Positions 9,742 through 17,612 of a stretch of DNA of 64,000 nucleotides are shown here, in pieces. Source of the DNA: Butyrivibrio sp. M55 (lineage in GTDB: Bacteria > Bacillota > Clostridia > Lachnospirales > Lachnospiraceae); the NCBI RefSeq assembly GCF_900116865.1, contig NZ_FPCD01000003.1, positions 186,001 through 250,000 on the forward strand, read 5' to 3'. Positions within the stretch are counted from its first letter, which is position 1; the number at the start of each line of letters is the position of its first letter. The notes beneath the pieces were generated by a model. The model was not told the origin of the DNA, ran no database searches, and was given only the letters and a program-made list of their open reading frames with translations. Position numbers and translations under genes: made by a program.

Positions 9742-9983
9742 AAAAAGAAAAGAACCCTCTAATCCCCTAACAGGGACCGAAGATTCTCGGCGGTACCACC
9801 CTATTTAAACCATGCAAACTCAGCAATGGTCTCACTCAATTTAACCCTTAACGCGGGAAACGCTGTATTTTCATACAGGACTCCAAGGTAGGTTCGCTGT
9901 TTATACGTAAGAACCTCGCACCAACGGCTCTCTCTCTGAAACGCTTACGCAGTTACTATTCCTCTTCAACGTCGTATTATTTA
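9742..9983 (-). promoter_or_regulatory. T-box leader of proS, proline (CCU) specifier
   Basis: On the minus strand the canonical 14-15-nt T-box AGGGTGGTACCGCCG lies at 9802-9788. Upstream are the stem I landmarks in the right order: AGTA near the base, AGAGAG and the GGTG distal element, then GAA-CCT-ACC followed by TTGGAGT. The middle triplet (9892-9890) is the specifier codon CCU, matching the downstream prolyl-tRNA synthetase. A GTCCCT...AGGG hairpin and a T-rich tract (9754-9742) form the terminator. Uncharged tRNA-Pro should stabilise the antiterminator and allow proS transcription. Confidence 0.95.
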
Positions 9984-9989
9984 AAGATG

Positions 9990-10018
9990 ATTTTATTAAC
10001 ATTTCGCAGGATTGTCAA
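9990..10018 (-). promoter_or_regulatory. proS/T-box promoter
   Basis: TTGACA (10018-10013), a 17-bp spacer, and TAAAAT (9995-9990) on the minus strand. This places transcription start at about 9983, just before stem I of the T-box. Confidence 0.85.
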
Positions 10019-10029
10019 GGGTACGTATG

Positions 10030-10213
10030 TTTTAGGGAACTTTTTGTAGTGTTTTCCTTATAAAAGTTCCCTAAAATTTAAAGAGAACAAAGAGTTGCTT
10101 TGCAACTCTTTGCGCGCCGATGCGCGCAAGCTTTAGCTTGCATAATTCATCTGCGCATCGGTCGCATCCATAGCGGAGCGATTTTATTTGATAGGAATTT
10201 CCTATCAAATAAA
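10030..10213. repeat. Block of consecutive palindromes
   Basis: Non-coding. In order: a 15-bp perfect stem (10030-10044 with 10062-10076); an 11-bp stem with a TTT loop (10088-10098 with 10102-10112); GCGCGC inverted repeats (10112-10127); 9-bp arms CCGATGCGC/GCGCATCGG (10117-10125, 10153-10161) enclosing GCAAGC-TTTA-GCTTGC (10126-10141); and a 31-nt perfect palindrome (10183-10213). Such density resembles REP/BIME-type intergenic repeats or a structured RNA. There is no ORF or transposase. Confidence 0.7.
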
Positions 10214-10238
10214 AAAAGACCGGTGGGTCCGGTCTTTT
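10212..10238 (-). terminator. Terminator of the sugar kinase gene
   Basis: On the minus strand, AAAAGACCGG, a 5-nt loop, CCGGTCTTTT and further T residues. It lies about 80 nt after the kinase stop codon and is nearly symmetric, so it may work in both directions. Confidence 0.85.
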
Positions 10239-10318
10239 CCGCAAGATTACTCCTGCTTGTAGAGGTTTTATAAAGGAAATACGTTATGGCGAACGTAAAT
10301 CGGCAAATTCATTTGTCC

Positions 10319-11341
10319 TCAGCGATCAAGCTCGCTGGTAGGACCTCCGGCATTGTGATTCTTGATGATGCTGTCAATCTCTTTCAGATCACTCGCGGGA
10401 AGATCTCCCGGAATCGTATTCTTTACGCTTGATGTCGCATTACCGTATGCAAGCGCTTTCTGAACATCATCATACTTAAGCATTCCGTATAATACTCCGG
10501 ATACGTAAGCATCGCCGGAACCAATCCTGTCTATAACATCTATGTCTGCATATGGCGCTTCGGTGTAGAATCTATCACCTTTAGCGTCATATATAGTAGA
10601 TGTAAAGTTGTGCTTTCTGGGGCTTATAACCTGCCGTTGAGTTGTGCAAACTACTTCGACAGGATATTCCTCAGTATAGCTCTTCATTATATCGAAGAGC
10701 TCGCCATTTTTCTGCATCATGCGTCGGGATGTTTCCTCCGACACAAAAAGAATATTTACATAAGGGAGGATCTTCTTTATTGCAGTCCTGGCGTCTTCTT
10801 CGCTCCAAAGGTTGGCACGGTAGTTACAATCAAATGATACCTTGGCGCCACCTTCCTTGAATCTCTTTATCATCTCAGTTGCAACTTCACAGGTGTTCTT
10901 GTTAAGTGCAAGTGAAATTCCGCTTGTATGGAACATTCTTGTAGATGTATACACACTCTCCGGAATCTCTGACAAAGAAATCCTTGTTATTGAAGAATTC
11001 ATTCTGTCGTAGACTATGGATGGTTTGCGTGGTGCAGCACCGTTTTCGTAGTAATATATTCCAAGTCTTGCCTCCGGTGACTCATCGTAGATAAGGTAGT
11101 CATCCGATACACCCTCGAAACGGATTCGGTTCTTAATAAAAGTTCCGAGAGCGTTCTGTGGAAGTCTTGAAATGACTCCTGTGCGGAGTCCCAAAAGCGC
11201 TACGCCTGATGCTACATTGAGTTCAGAGCCGCCGGCTCTTTTGTCAAAAACATCTCCGCGTGTCATACGCTCATAATTCGGCGGTGAAAGACGAAGCATA
11301 ATCTCTCCAAAAGTCAGAAGATCAAATCTCTCGTCTCTCAT
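10319..11341 (-). CDS. PfkB-family sugar kinase, 2-keto-3-deoxygluconate kinase-like
   Basis: 340 residues; ATG preceded by GAGGAGG. It phosphorylates a sugar or sugar acid with ATP in the cytoplasm. Ribokinase-fold landmarks are present: an early glycine pair in FDKRAGGSELNVASGVALLG (substrate binding) and the C-terminal DRIGSGDAYVSGVLYGML signature. Here the usual D-T-x-G-A-G-D is read as D-R-I-G-S-G-D, keeping the catalytic aspartate and anion-hole glycines. Overall it resembles KdgK of pectin or uronate degradation, but no other uronate gene is adjacent, so the substrate is unproven. A LacI/CcpA-type operator lies in the promoter region. Confidence 0.85.
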   Translation of the reverse strand: MRDERFDLLTFGEIMLRLSPPNYERMTRGDVFDKRAGGSELNVASGVALLGLRTGVISRLPQNALGTFIKNRIRFEGVSDDYLIYDESPEARLGIYYYENGAAPRKPSIVYDRMNSSITRISLSEIPESVYTSTRMFHTSGISLALNKNTCEVATEMIKRFKEGGAKVSFDCNYRANLWSEEDARTAIKKILPYVNILFVSEETSRRMMQKNGELFDIMKSYTEEYPVEVVCTTQRQVISPRKHNFTSTIYDAKGDRFYTEAPYADIDVIDRIGSGDAYVSGVLYGMLKYDDVQKALAYGNATSSVKNTIPGDLPASDLKEIDSIIKNHNAGGPTSELDR

Positions 11342-11424
11342 AGCTGCCTCCTCATAGCCGTAACGGCTTTCGCGTTCAATAAGTACTGCTCACGTTAATT
11401 ATAATATATCAAAAAGTTTTGTAT

Positions 11425-11438
11425 TGTAAGTGCTTACA
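11425..11438. promoter_or_regulatory. LacI/CcpA-type operator upstream of the sugar kinase
   Basis: A 14-bp inverted repeat, TGTAAGTGCTTACA (6-bp arms around a TG centre), close to the catabolite-responsive pattern TGNAANCGNTTNCA with the central CG changed. It lies 84-97 bp upstream of the kinase start, just upstream of a minus-strand TATAAT-like -10 at about 11400. Confidence 0.55.
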
Positions 11439-11489
11439 TTGTGGCGAACATTGCAAAAGTTGCACTGGTTTTTTCGATTTTTTGTACAT

Positions 11490-12038
11490 CTAGAACCTTG
11501 AGTAGTCTCTGTCATTATACTTAGAAAGCACTATTTTCCCTGCTTTTAGCGTTTCCTTCATATCGATAACTCTCTGATTGGACGAGCCTCTGAACCTGAG
11601 CATCAGGTCTTTTTTATCAAGTTCAAACTCTCCGTCAACAAGTACATCTGTCATGGAAAGAATGGCATCCGTGTCATCCCCATGACATCTCTTGTTTCCG
11701 GTATCTGTAAGCTCTTCCAAAGTGTATCCGGAATAGATCCATATTGTAGCTTTGGGGACTTCTTTTTTTATCCGTTCAAGAAGCGGTCTTATCTCTTTCT
11801 GGTTAGCTATTTCCATAGGCTCTCCTCCAAGAATTGTAAGACCGTCGATATAGCTTGGCTTGAGAGATTCTACAATCTCATCTTCCACTTCTTTTGTATA
11901 TTTCTGTCCGTAATTAAAGTCCCATGTCATTTCATTGAAACAACCTTTGCAATGATGTGTGCATCCGCTTACAAAAAAAGCTGTTCTGCATCCTATTCCG
12001 TTTGCCACATCACTGTAATATATCTGTCCGTAATTCAT
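11490..12038 (-). CDS. nrdG: Anaerobic ribonucleotide reductase activating protein
   Basis: 182 residues; ATG behind AGGAAAGGCGAG. A radical-SAM enzyme that installs the glycyl radical on NrdD. The iron-sulfur-binding CxxxCxxC motif is visible near the N-terminus (CTHHCKGC), and the GGEP motif that contacts SAM follows (LTILGGEPME). Length and motif order match NrdG. It lies downstream of nrdD on the same strand, separated by 90 nt that contain a hairpin terminator, so it may be transcribed at a lower level than nrdD. Confidence 0.95.
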   Translation of the reverse strand: MNYGQIYYSDVANGIGCRTAFFVSGCTHHCKGCFNEMTWDFNYGQKYTKEVEDEIVESLKPSYIDGLTILGGEPMEIANQKEIRPLLERIKKEVPKATIWIYSGYTLEELTDTGNKRCHGDDTDAILSMTDVLVDGEFELDKKDLMLRFRGSSNQRVIDMKETLKAGKIVLSKYNDRDYSRF

Positions 12039-12073
12039 TTCTCGCCTTTCCTAAAAAACTCCCATCTAGTAAT

Positions 12074-12101
12074 AAAAGCCGGGATTATTCTCCCGGCTTT
12101 T
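12074..12101 (-). terminator. Hairpin between nrdD and nrdG
   Basis: A perfect 11-bp stem (12074-12084 with 12091-12101) ending in a short T run on the minus strand. It lies inside the presumed nrdD-nrdG transcript and could attenuate or process it. Confidence 0.75.
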
Positions 12102-12128
12102 ACATAGTAGGTTTAAATCAGTAACCAA

Positions 12129-14360
12129 TCAAAGCTTAGGTGTCGCCATGTGGAGCACTCTTTCTTTGATCTCCTGTGTACGTCCCTGGTTCCAGAACTG
12201 TGTTCCGATATAACCGCAGGTACGTCTTGCTACATTCATCTTGTTCTGGTCTCTGTTACCGCAATTAGGGCATTCCCAAATGAGTTTTCCGTCTGTATCT
12301 GTAACAATCTTGATCTCCCCATCATAACCGCAGCATTGACAGAAATCTGATTTGGTATTGAGCTCAGCATACATGATGTTTTCATATATATATTTCATTA
12401 CTGAAATAACCGCTTCAATATTGCTATTCATATCAGGTACTTCTACATAGCTTATTGCTCCGCCGGGTGAAAGTGCCTGGAACTCGGACTCAAACTTAAG
12501 CTTAGTAAATGCATCGATCTGCTCAGTAACATGAACATGATAGCTGTTTGTAATGTAGTTTTTGTCTGTAACGTCGGGAATCATTCCAAAACGCTTCTGC
12601 AGACATTTTGCAAATTTATATGTTGTTGACTCAAGAGGTGTTCCGTAAAGGCTGAATGAAATATTTGTCTCAGCTCTCCACTTAGCACACTTGTCGTTGA
12701 GGAACTGCATTACTTTTAATGCGAAGTCTTTTCCCTTAGCATCTGTATGGGAAACGCCCTTCATATATCTTGTACATTCGCAAAGACCTGCATATCCGAG
12801 TGATATTGTCGAATAGTTTCCAAAGAGAAGATTATCAATTGTCTCACCTTTCTGAAGTCTTGCAAGTGCACCGTTCTGCCAAAGAATAGGAGCTACATCG
12901 GAAGGTGTTCCGAGAAGTCTCTCATGTCTGCACATGAGTGCTCTCTTACAGAGTTCTGTTCTCTCTTCCATTATCTCCCAGAACTTTTTCTCATCCTTAT
13001 TTGATGTACATGCTACATCTACGAGGTTGAGGGTTACAACTCCCTGGTTGAATCTTCCGTAGTATTTGTGATCGCCCTCTTTATAATTCTGCGCATGAGC
13101 CTTGTTGCCCTTGTTGCACAATCCTTCGGGAACGTTCTCGTTGTCGGGTGTAAGGAAACTTCTGCATCCCATGCAAGGATAAACGTCTCCACCCTTAAGT
13201 TCCTTCATCTTCTTAGCTGAGATGTAGTCAGGAACGAGTCTCTTTGCTGTACACTTTGCAGCGAGCTCTGTGAGGTACCAGTACTTGGAATCCTCATGGA
13301 TGTTGTCCTCGTCAAGAACGTAGATAAGCTTAGGGAATGCAGGTGTGATAAGCTGTCCCTTTTCGTTCTTAACTCCGGTGATACGCTGCTTGAGCATTTC
13401 CTCGATGACCATGGCAAGGTCTTCTCTTGTCTGTCCCTCGGGAACTTCGTCAAGGTACATATAAACTGTTATGAAAGGAGCCTGTCCGTTTGTGGTCATA
13501 AGTGTGATGACCTGATACTGGATTACCTGGCATCCTCTCTCTACTTCTTTTTTAACACGCATTTCTGCGATGTCATTTACCTGCTTCTTGTTGATCTTCA
13601 TTCCGGCTGTCTCGAACTCGAGCGCAACTTCCTTACGGAATTTCTGTCTGCTGACATCAACAAAGGGAACAAGGTGTGAAAGTGTGATACTCTGTCCGCC
13701 GTACTGTGAGCTTGCAATCTGCGCGATCGCCTGTGTTGCGATGTTGCATGCTGTAGAGAAGCTCTTGGGACGCTCTATCATTGTCTCTGAAATAACTGTT
13801 CCGTTCTGAAGCATATCCTCCAGATTTACAAGGCAACAGTTATGCATATGCTGTGCGAAATAATCAGAATCATGGAAGTGGATAAGTCCTGCCTCATGCG
13901 CTCTTACCACGTCTTCGGGCAAAAGAAATCTTCTGGTGATGTCCTTACTAACCTCACCGGCCATGTAATCTCTCTGTACGCTATTTACTGTAGGATTCTT
14001 ATTAGAGTTTTCCTGCTTAACTTCCTCGTTATTGCACTCAATAAGAGACATGATCTGCTCGTCAGTCGTGTTAGACTTTCTGACAAGAGCATGCTTATAG
14101 CGGTATGTAATGTATTTTCTGGCAACCTCGTACTTACCTGATTTCATGAGTCCATCCTCAACCATATCCTGGATTTCCTCAACGCTTGCTGCACGAGTAA
14201 GAGATGCGCACTGATTCTCCACGCTTCTTTCGATGTCGCTGATCTGGCCTGCGGTTAATTTCTTCTCGTCGGTAACTTCGTTATTTGCCTTCTCAATAGC
14301 CGCAAGAATCTTATTGCCATCAAATGCAACTTCTTTACCGCTTCTCTTAATGATCTTCAT
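12129..14360 (-). CDS. nrdD: Anaerobic (class III) ribonucleoside-triphosphate reductase
   Basis: 743 residues. It reduces ribonucleoside triphosphates to deoxyribonucleotides under anaerobic conditions, using a glycyl radical. The N-terminal ~90 residues form an ATP-cone regulatory domain (KIIKRSGKEVAFDGNKILAA). The catalytic barrel follows, with YPCMGCRSFL among its conserved cysteines. The C-terminal end has the zinc-binding CQCCGYDGE and CPNCGNRD pairs, and the glycyl-radical loop RRTCGYIGTQFW. Length and motif order are those of a complete enzyme. A NrdR-like box upstream suggests control by the deoxynucleotide-sensing repressor. This is the only ribonucleotide reductase in the window and fits an anaerobe. 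Confidence 0.97.
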   Translation of the reverse strand: MKIIKRSGKEVAFDGNKILAAIEKANNEVTDEKKLTAGQISDIERSVENQCASLTRAASVEEIQDMVEDGLMKSGKYEVARKYITYRYKHALVRKSNTTDEQIMSLIECNNEEVKQENSNKNPTVNSVQRDYMAGEVSKDITRRFLLPEDVVRAHEAGLIHFHDSDYFAQHMHNCCLVNLEDMLQNGTVISETMIERPKSFSTACNIATQAIAQIASSQYGGQSITLSHLVPFVDVSRQKFRKEVALEFETAGMKINKKQVNDIAEMRVKKEVERGCQVIQYQVITLMTTNGQAPFITVYMYLDEVPEGQTREDLAMVIEEMLKQRITGVKNEKGQLITPAFPKLIYVLDEDNIHEDSKYWYLTELAAKCTAKRLVPDYISAKKMKELKGGDVYPCMGCRSFLTPDNENVPEGLCNKGNKAHAQNYKEGDHKYYGRFNQGVVTLNLVDVACTSNKDEKKFWEIMEERTELCKRALMCRHERLLGTPSDVAPILWQNGALARLQKGETIDNLLFGNYSTISLGYAGLCECTRYMKGVSHTDAKGKDFALKVMQFLNDKCAKWRAETNISFSLYGTPLESTTYKFAKCLQKRFGMIPDVTDKNYITNSYHVHVTEQIDAFTKLKFESEFQALSPGGAISYVEVPDMNSNIEAVISVMKYIYENIMYAELNTKSDFCQCCGYDGEIKIVTDTDGKLIWECPNCGNRDQNKMNVARRTCGYIGTQFWNQGRTQEIKERVLHMATPKL

Positions 14361-14425
14361 AAGAACCCCCTTCTTTTATTTTACAAAAAACTGTTTTCGC
14401 AATCACGATATTTTTTAGCCGAATA

Positions 14426-14437
14426 ACAATATATTGT
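14426..14437. promoter_or_regulatory. NrdR-box-like palindrome upstream of nrdD
   Basis: The perfect 12-bp dyad ACAATATATTGT lies 66-77 bp upstream of the nrdD start and matches the core of the NrdR box (acaCwAtATaTwGtgt). I could not find a convincing second box at the usual helical spacing, so assignment rests on one site and its position. Confidence 0.55.
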
Positions 14438-14490
14438 GGTCGCATAACTATGATAATACTTTATCTAGTAAAATACAAGAAGGATAATTA

Positions 14491-15309
14491 TTATTTTTTT
14501 CTTACATTTTCTAACCGATTATGTAGTATTTTCAAATGTTCAAGCTCTGTCTCACTCGTTATCGGTTTTCCGGAATAAAAATATTCTGTTTTCGATTGTT
14601 TCAACATCTTGTGTACGTCATCAAAAATAACTACATTATCTGGTGTCTTAGATAATTCTAATCCGAGAACCTCGGCTAAATGCTTCACTGTACCATGATT
14701 TCCGTCGATAAGAAGGGTCTCATCGCCAAAAATCTGTCTGTACGCAGGTTTAAAGTAGTTAAAGTGCGTACATCCAAGTACAAGTGCACAATATTCTTCC
14801 ATATTATATGGTTCAAATTGTTTCTTTATATAATCAAGGACCTCGTCCGAATCAAACTCAGCTCTTTCCGCAAACTCAACGAGCCTTGGCATCGGCAAAA
14901 GGTCTACCCTGTGATGTTCATCTACTCTGTGAAGAAGGTCTTTTAACTTATCTTCTCTAATGGTCACGGGGGTCGCGATTACCATAATACGCTTCTTATC
15001 CGTTCCCTCAACAGCGGGCTTTACAGCCGGCTCCATCCCCAAGATAGGGATGTTGTATCTTTTCCTAAGTTCCTTAATTGCTACGCTGGTTGCGGTATTA
15101 CAAGCTACTACTATCGCTTCCGCTCCCCTCTCAAGCAAAAACTCCGTGATGCCGATCGAATAACTAAGGATCTGCTCCGGGGTCTTTAATCCATACGGTA
15201 CATGCTCTGTGTCTGCGTAAAATATGTAATTTTGCTCCGGAAGGTAATGATAGGCTTCATGAAGCACAGAAAGCCCACCTATTCCGGAATCAAAAATACC
15301 GATCTTCAT
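14491..15309 (-). CDS. murI: Glutamate racemase
   Basis: 272 residues; ATG behind GAGGAAATC. It converts L-glutamate to D-glutamate for peptidoglycan precursors. Both catalytic cysteines are visible in their family contexts: VVACNTATSVA for the N-terminal half and LVLGCTHFNYF for the C-terminal half. The substrate-binding start KIGIFDSGIGGLSVL is typical. It is transcribed divergently from the small + strand gene at 15344; the two starts are only 34 nt apart, so the promoters must overlap. Confidence 0.97.
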   Translation of the reverse strand: MKIGIFDSGIGGLSVLHEAYHYLPEQNYIFYADTEHVPYGLKTPEQILSYSIGITEFLLERGAEAIVVACNTATSVAIKELRKRYNIPILGMEPAVKPAVEGTDKKRIMVIATPVTIREDKLKDLLHRVDEHHRVDLLPMPRLVEFAERAEFDSDEVLDYIKKQFEPYNMEEYCALVLGCTHFNYFKPAYRQIFGDETLLIDGNHGTVKHLAEVLGLELSKTPDNVVIFDDVHKMLKQSKTEYFYSGKPITSETELEHLKILHNRLENVRKK

Positions 15310-15328
15310 TTTTGATTTCCTCTGTATA

Positions 15329-15337
15329 TGCTATACT
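15329..15337 (+). promoter_or_regulatory. Extended -10 promoter placing +1 at a start codon
   Basis: TG-C-TATACT (15329-15337) ends 6 nt before the ATG at 15344. With the usual 6-8 nt from the -10 to the start site, the transcript would begin at or next to the start codon. No Shine-Dalgarno sequence precedes it. Confidence 0.5.
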
Positions 15338-15343
15338 TTAATT

Positions 15344-15796
15344 ATGAATGATAAAAAAATTGACGAACTTCAGAAATTGTACGACAACTCAAAAGTCGGT
15401 GCCTTGGTTCAGGAGATTTGCGAGTACTACGCAACAAGAGATGACTATGAAGACAACTCCTATCAGGAAGAAATTGAACCTCATGAAGTAGTTGAGTCTG
15501 TTTATATTCTCTTTTGTCTACAGAGCAGAGAACAGATACTTGATGAATTCTCTCTTATACAGAAAAAATATCCTTCTCTGTATACCTGTGTCAGTGCCCT
15601 GCACAACAATCTTCTGGTAAATATGGATTATCGTCTGCTGGAGGCAAGTTCTGCCCAAAAAATCGCAGACTATGCCAAGGATACCACTTCCGATGAAGTC
15701 CTCACCCACGCTGATACTTTTTCACGTTCGGAAAGTTCTCTATCGGAAGCAATGGATAAATTCTACTCTTGGCTTCACTCAAGGATTCTCGCTTAG
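15344..15796 (+). CDS. Small acidic hypothetical protein, possibly leaderless
   Basis: 150 residues that I do not recognise. No signal peptide and no membrane segment are seen; it looks soluble and largely alpha-helical, acidic in the first half (EDNSYQEEIEPHEVVESVY) with a Ser/Asp-rich stretch near residues 115-135. It is divergent from murI, and its last 18 bases overlap the 3' end of the convergent SH3-protein gene. The start has no ribosome site, but an extended -10 element sits just upstream, suggesting a leaderless mRNA. The regular frame, the promoter and the lack of any competing gene argue that it is real. Confidence 0.65.
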   Translation: MNDKKIDELQKLYDNSKVGALVQEICEYYATRDDYEDNSYQEEIEPHEVVESVYILFCLQSREQILDEFSLIQKKYPSLYTCVSALHNNLLVNMDYRLLEASSAQKIADYAKDTTSDEVLTHADTFSRSESSLSEAMDKFYSWLHSRILA

Positions 15797-17254
15797 ATAA
15801 TCCATAGATGCGTACACTGCCTTACCTTTATAATTAATAAGTGCCCATGATCCGTCATTACTTACTGCAATTCTCTTAAGTTCATCTCCGTCTTTTGCCT
15901 TGGTAACGATATCGCTGCTCGTGCTTGGCGAAGATCTGAGATTCAGGAACTCATAATTTACAACAACTTTATCATTAGTCTCCGTGTATCCTTCGGGGAT
16001 GTCAAAATCACCTTTTCCGCCCCCATCGTCATCATCGCTATCGTCATCGCCATCTTTATCTTTCTGCGATTCCGTAGCTGTTTTTTCTGAATCGGGAGAA
16101 GCTACCTTATTAATAAGCTTCGTCTTTACAATAAACGCAAGAAGCATAAGGATAAGTATTCCGGTAACAACAGAAGCGATTCTGACCATTAAGAGCTTTG
16201 TCTGCTCATCGATTCCGTTATCATCATCGTAATTATCATAATCTTCATCATATTCATCTTCGTAGTAATCTCTTCCACGACGGCGATAGCGATCATCATC
16301 ACGATAATCGTCTCTCTCGTCACGGCGTCTCGGACGCTCGTCTCTTCTCGGCATATATTCGTCATCACGACGTCTCGGACGATCATCTCTTCTTGGTGCA
16401 TATTCATCATCGCGATATCTTGGACGGCCATCATCTCTTCTTGGCGGGTATCCGTCGTCACGACGCATAGGGCGATCATCACCCCTTCTTGGCGGGTATC
16501 CATCATCTCGGCGCATAGAACGTTCCTCATCTCTTCTCGGCGGGTATCCGTCATCTCGACGCATAGGACGCTCATCACCTCTTCTCGGCGGGTATCCATC
16601 ATCTCGACGCATGGGACGCTCGTCATCTCTTCTCGGCGGGTATCCGTCATCACGGCGCATTGCGCGATCATCATCTCTTCTCGGCGGATATCCATCATCT
16701 CGGCGCATAGGACGCTCGTCGTCTCTTCTTGGGATTCGACTGTCATCACGATTATCTGCGCGCTCTCTTCTTTGCATATCAGGATTTTCAGGTTGTCCGT
16801 CAGCTTGCTCTCTTTGGCGGAAATATGCCTCGCGTTCTTCCGCATTGAAAAAATTATAGGGATCGGCAATCTCGATATCACCCGCATCCTCATGCTGATT
16901 ATTCTCAGATCCGGCATTTACCTGTGGTATGTCCTGAGTCTGACCGACATTGTCCTGATTACTGACATGCTCGTTATGATCATCATAATCACGCTGATTA
17001 TCATAGTTACGCTGTCCGTAATTCTGACCTTCGTAACCCTGCTGATCATCCTCATGCCCATCATAGTCCTGCTCGTGCTCATCATAGTCATGGCTGTCAT
17101 AGTCTTGACCGTCATAATCACGGCTATCGTAGTCATGATCGTCATAATCCTGCATGTCTCCATACATATCGCCCGTATCGTATCTCTCATCCGGATCGTA
17201 TGTATCGTAGTCATCTCTCTTCCTATAATTTTCAAAGTTTGTAATCTTTGGCAA
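15779..17254 (-). CDS. Membrane-anchored SH3b-domain protein with long disordered repeat region
   Basis: 491 residues, TTG start at 17254 with GAGGAG nine nt upstream. Residues 1-100 are rich in Asp/Tyr/His/Gln, with repeated DYD. Residues 176-302 hold a 16-residue tandem repeat of the type RRDDERPMRRDDGYPP: six near-perfect copies, then degenerate ones. An Arg/Asp/Tyr-rich stretch leads to one transmembrane helix at about 355-378. After an acidic Ser/Asp/Gly linker comes a C-terminal bacterial SH3 domain (about 425-490; NYEFLNLRSSPSTSSDIV, GDELKRIA, YASMDYL). SH3b domains usually bind cell-wall peptides, so the C-terminus is probably outside and the 350-residue disordered region inside. It follows trmB-trxA as the third gene of that operon. 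Biological role unknown. Confidence 0.85.
   Translation of the reverse strand: MPKITNFENYRKRDDYDTYDPDERYDTGDMYGDMQDYDDHDYDSRDYDGQDYDSHDYDEHEQDYDGHEDDQQGYEGQNYGQRNYDNQRDYDDHNEHVSNQDNVGQTQDIPQVNAGSENNQHEDAGDIEIADPYNFFNAEEREAYFRQREQADGQPENPDMQRRERADNRDDSRIPRRDDERPMRRDDGYPPRRDDDRAMRRDDGYPPRRDDERPMRRDDGYPPRRGDERPMRRDDGYPPRRDEERSMRRDDGYPPRRGDDRPMRRDDGYPPRRDDGRPRYRDDEYAPRRDDRPRRRDDEYMPRRDERPRRRDERDDYRDDDRYRRRGRDYYEDEYDEDYDNYDDDNGIDEQTKLLMVRIASVVTGILILMLLAFIVKTKLINKVASPDSEKTATESQKDKDGDDDSDDDDGGGKGDFDIPEGYTETNDKVVVNYEFLNLRSSPSTSSDIVTKAKDGDELKRIAVSNDGSWALINYKGKAVYASMDYLSENP
16442..16729 (-). repeat. Six 48-bp in-frame tandem repeats
   Basis: Six consecutive near-identical 48-bp units encode RRDDERPMRRDDGYPP variants (residues 176-271 of the SH3-domain protein); partly degenerate copies extend to about 16349. 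The identity at DNA level makes slipped-strand changes in copy number likely. Confidence 0.9.
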
Positions 17255-17288
17255 AACCTTAATCTCCTCTTTAAAAAGGTGCTGACTG

Positions 17289-17609
17289 TTAAGCCAGCAC
17301 TTTATCGATTATAGACTGTAATTTTGTCTTGTTCTGAGCTCCTATTGCTGTCTCAGTAAGCTCTCCATTCTTGAATAAAGCGAACATCGGAATGGACATT
17401 ACATTGTACTTCTGAGCTATGTCGGGTGCCTGGTCAACATTTATCTTTCCGACCTTAAGCTCTCCTTCGTATTCCTCTGCAAGTTCGTCTATAACAGGTG
17501 ACATCATCTTACATGGTCCGCACCAGTCTGCTGCAAAATCAACAAGCACCGGCAAGTTACTTTTCAAAACTTCTTCTTCGAAGTTCTGACTGTTTAGCGT
17601 GTAGTCCAT
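17289..17609 (-). CDS. trxA: Thioredoxin
   Basis: 106 residues. A cytoplasmic protein-disulfide reductant with the classical WCGPC active site in DFAADWCGPCKMMSPVIDEL, the conserved cis-Pro in MSIPMFALF, and normal thioredoxin length. It begins 3 nt after the trmB stop, with its ribosome site (AGGGGGAC) inside the end of trmB, so translation is likely coupled. The third gene of the set is the SH3-domain membrane protein. Confidence 0.97.
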   Translation of the reverse strand: MDYTLNSQNFEEEVLKSNLPVLVDFAADWCGPCKMMSPVIDELAEEYEGELKVGKINVDQAPDIAQKYNVMSIPMFALFKNGELTETAIGAQNKTKLQSIIDKVLA

Positions 17610-17612
17610 AGG

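Noticed and set aside
10030-10213. Insertion sequence
   Set aside because: Palindromes are plentiful, but there is no transposase frame and I cannot define flanking target duplications; reported as a repeat block only.
16442-16729. CRISPR-like array
   Set aside because: Regular 48-bp units, but contiguous with no spacers, and in frame within a protein-coding gene.
16189-17314. Long opposite- and same-strand ORFs across the SH3-protein gene
   Set aside because: They are shadows of the repetitive GC-biased repeat and DY-rich region; translations are low-complexity and have no ribosome sites.
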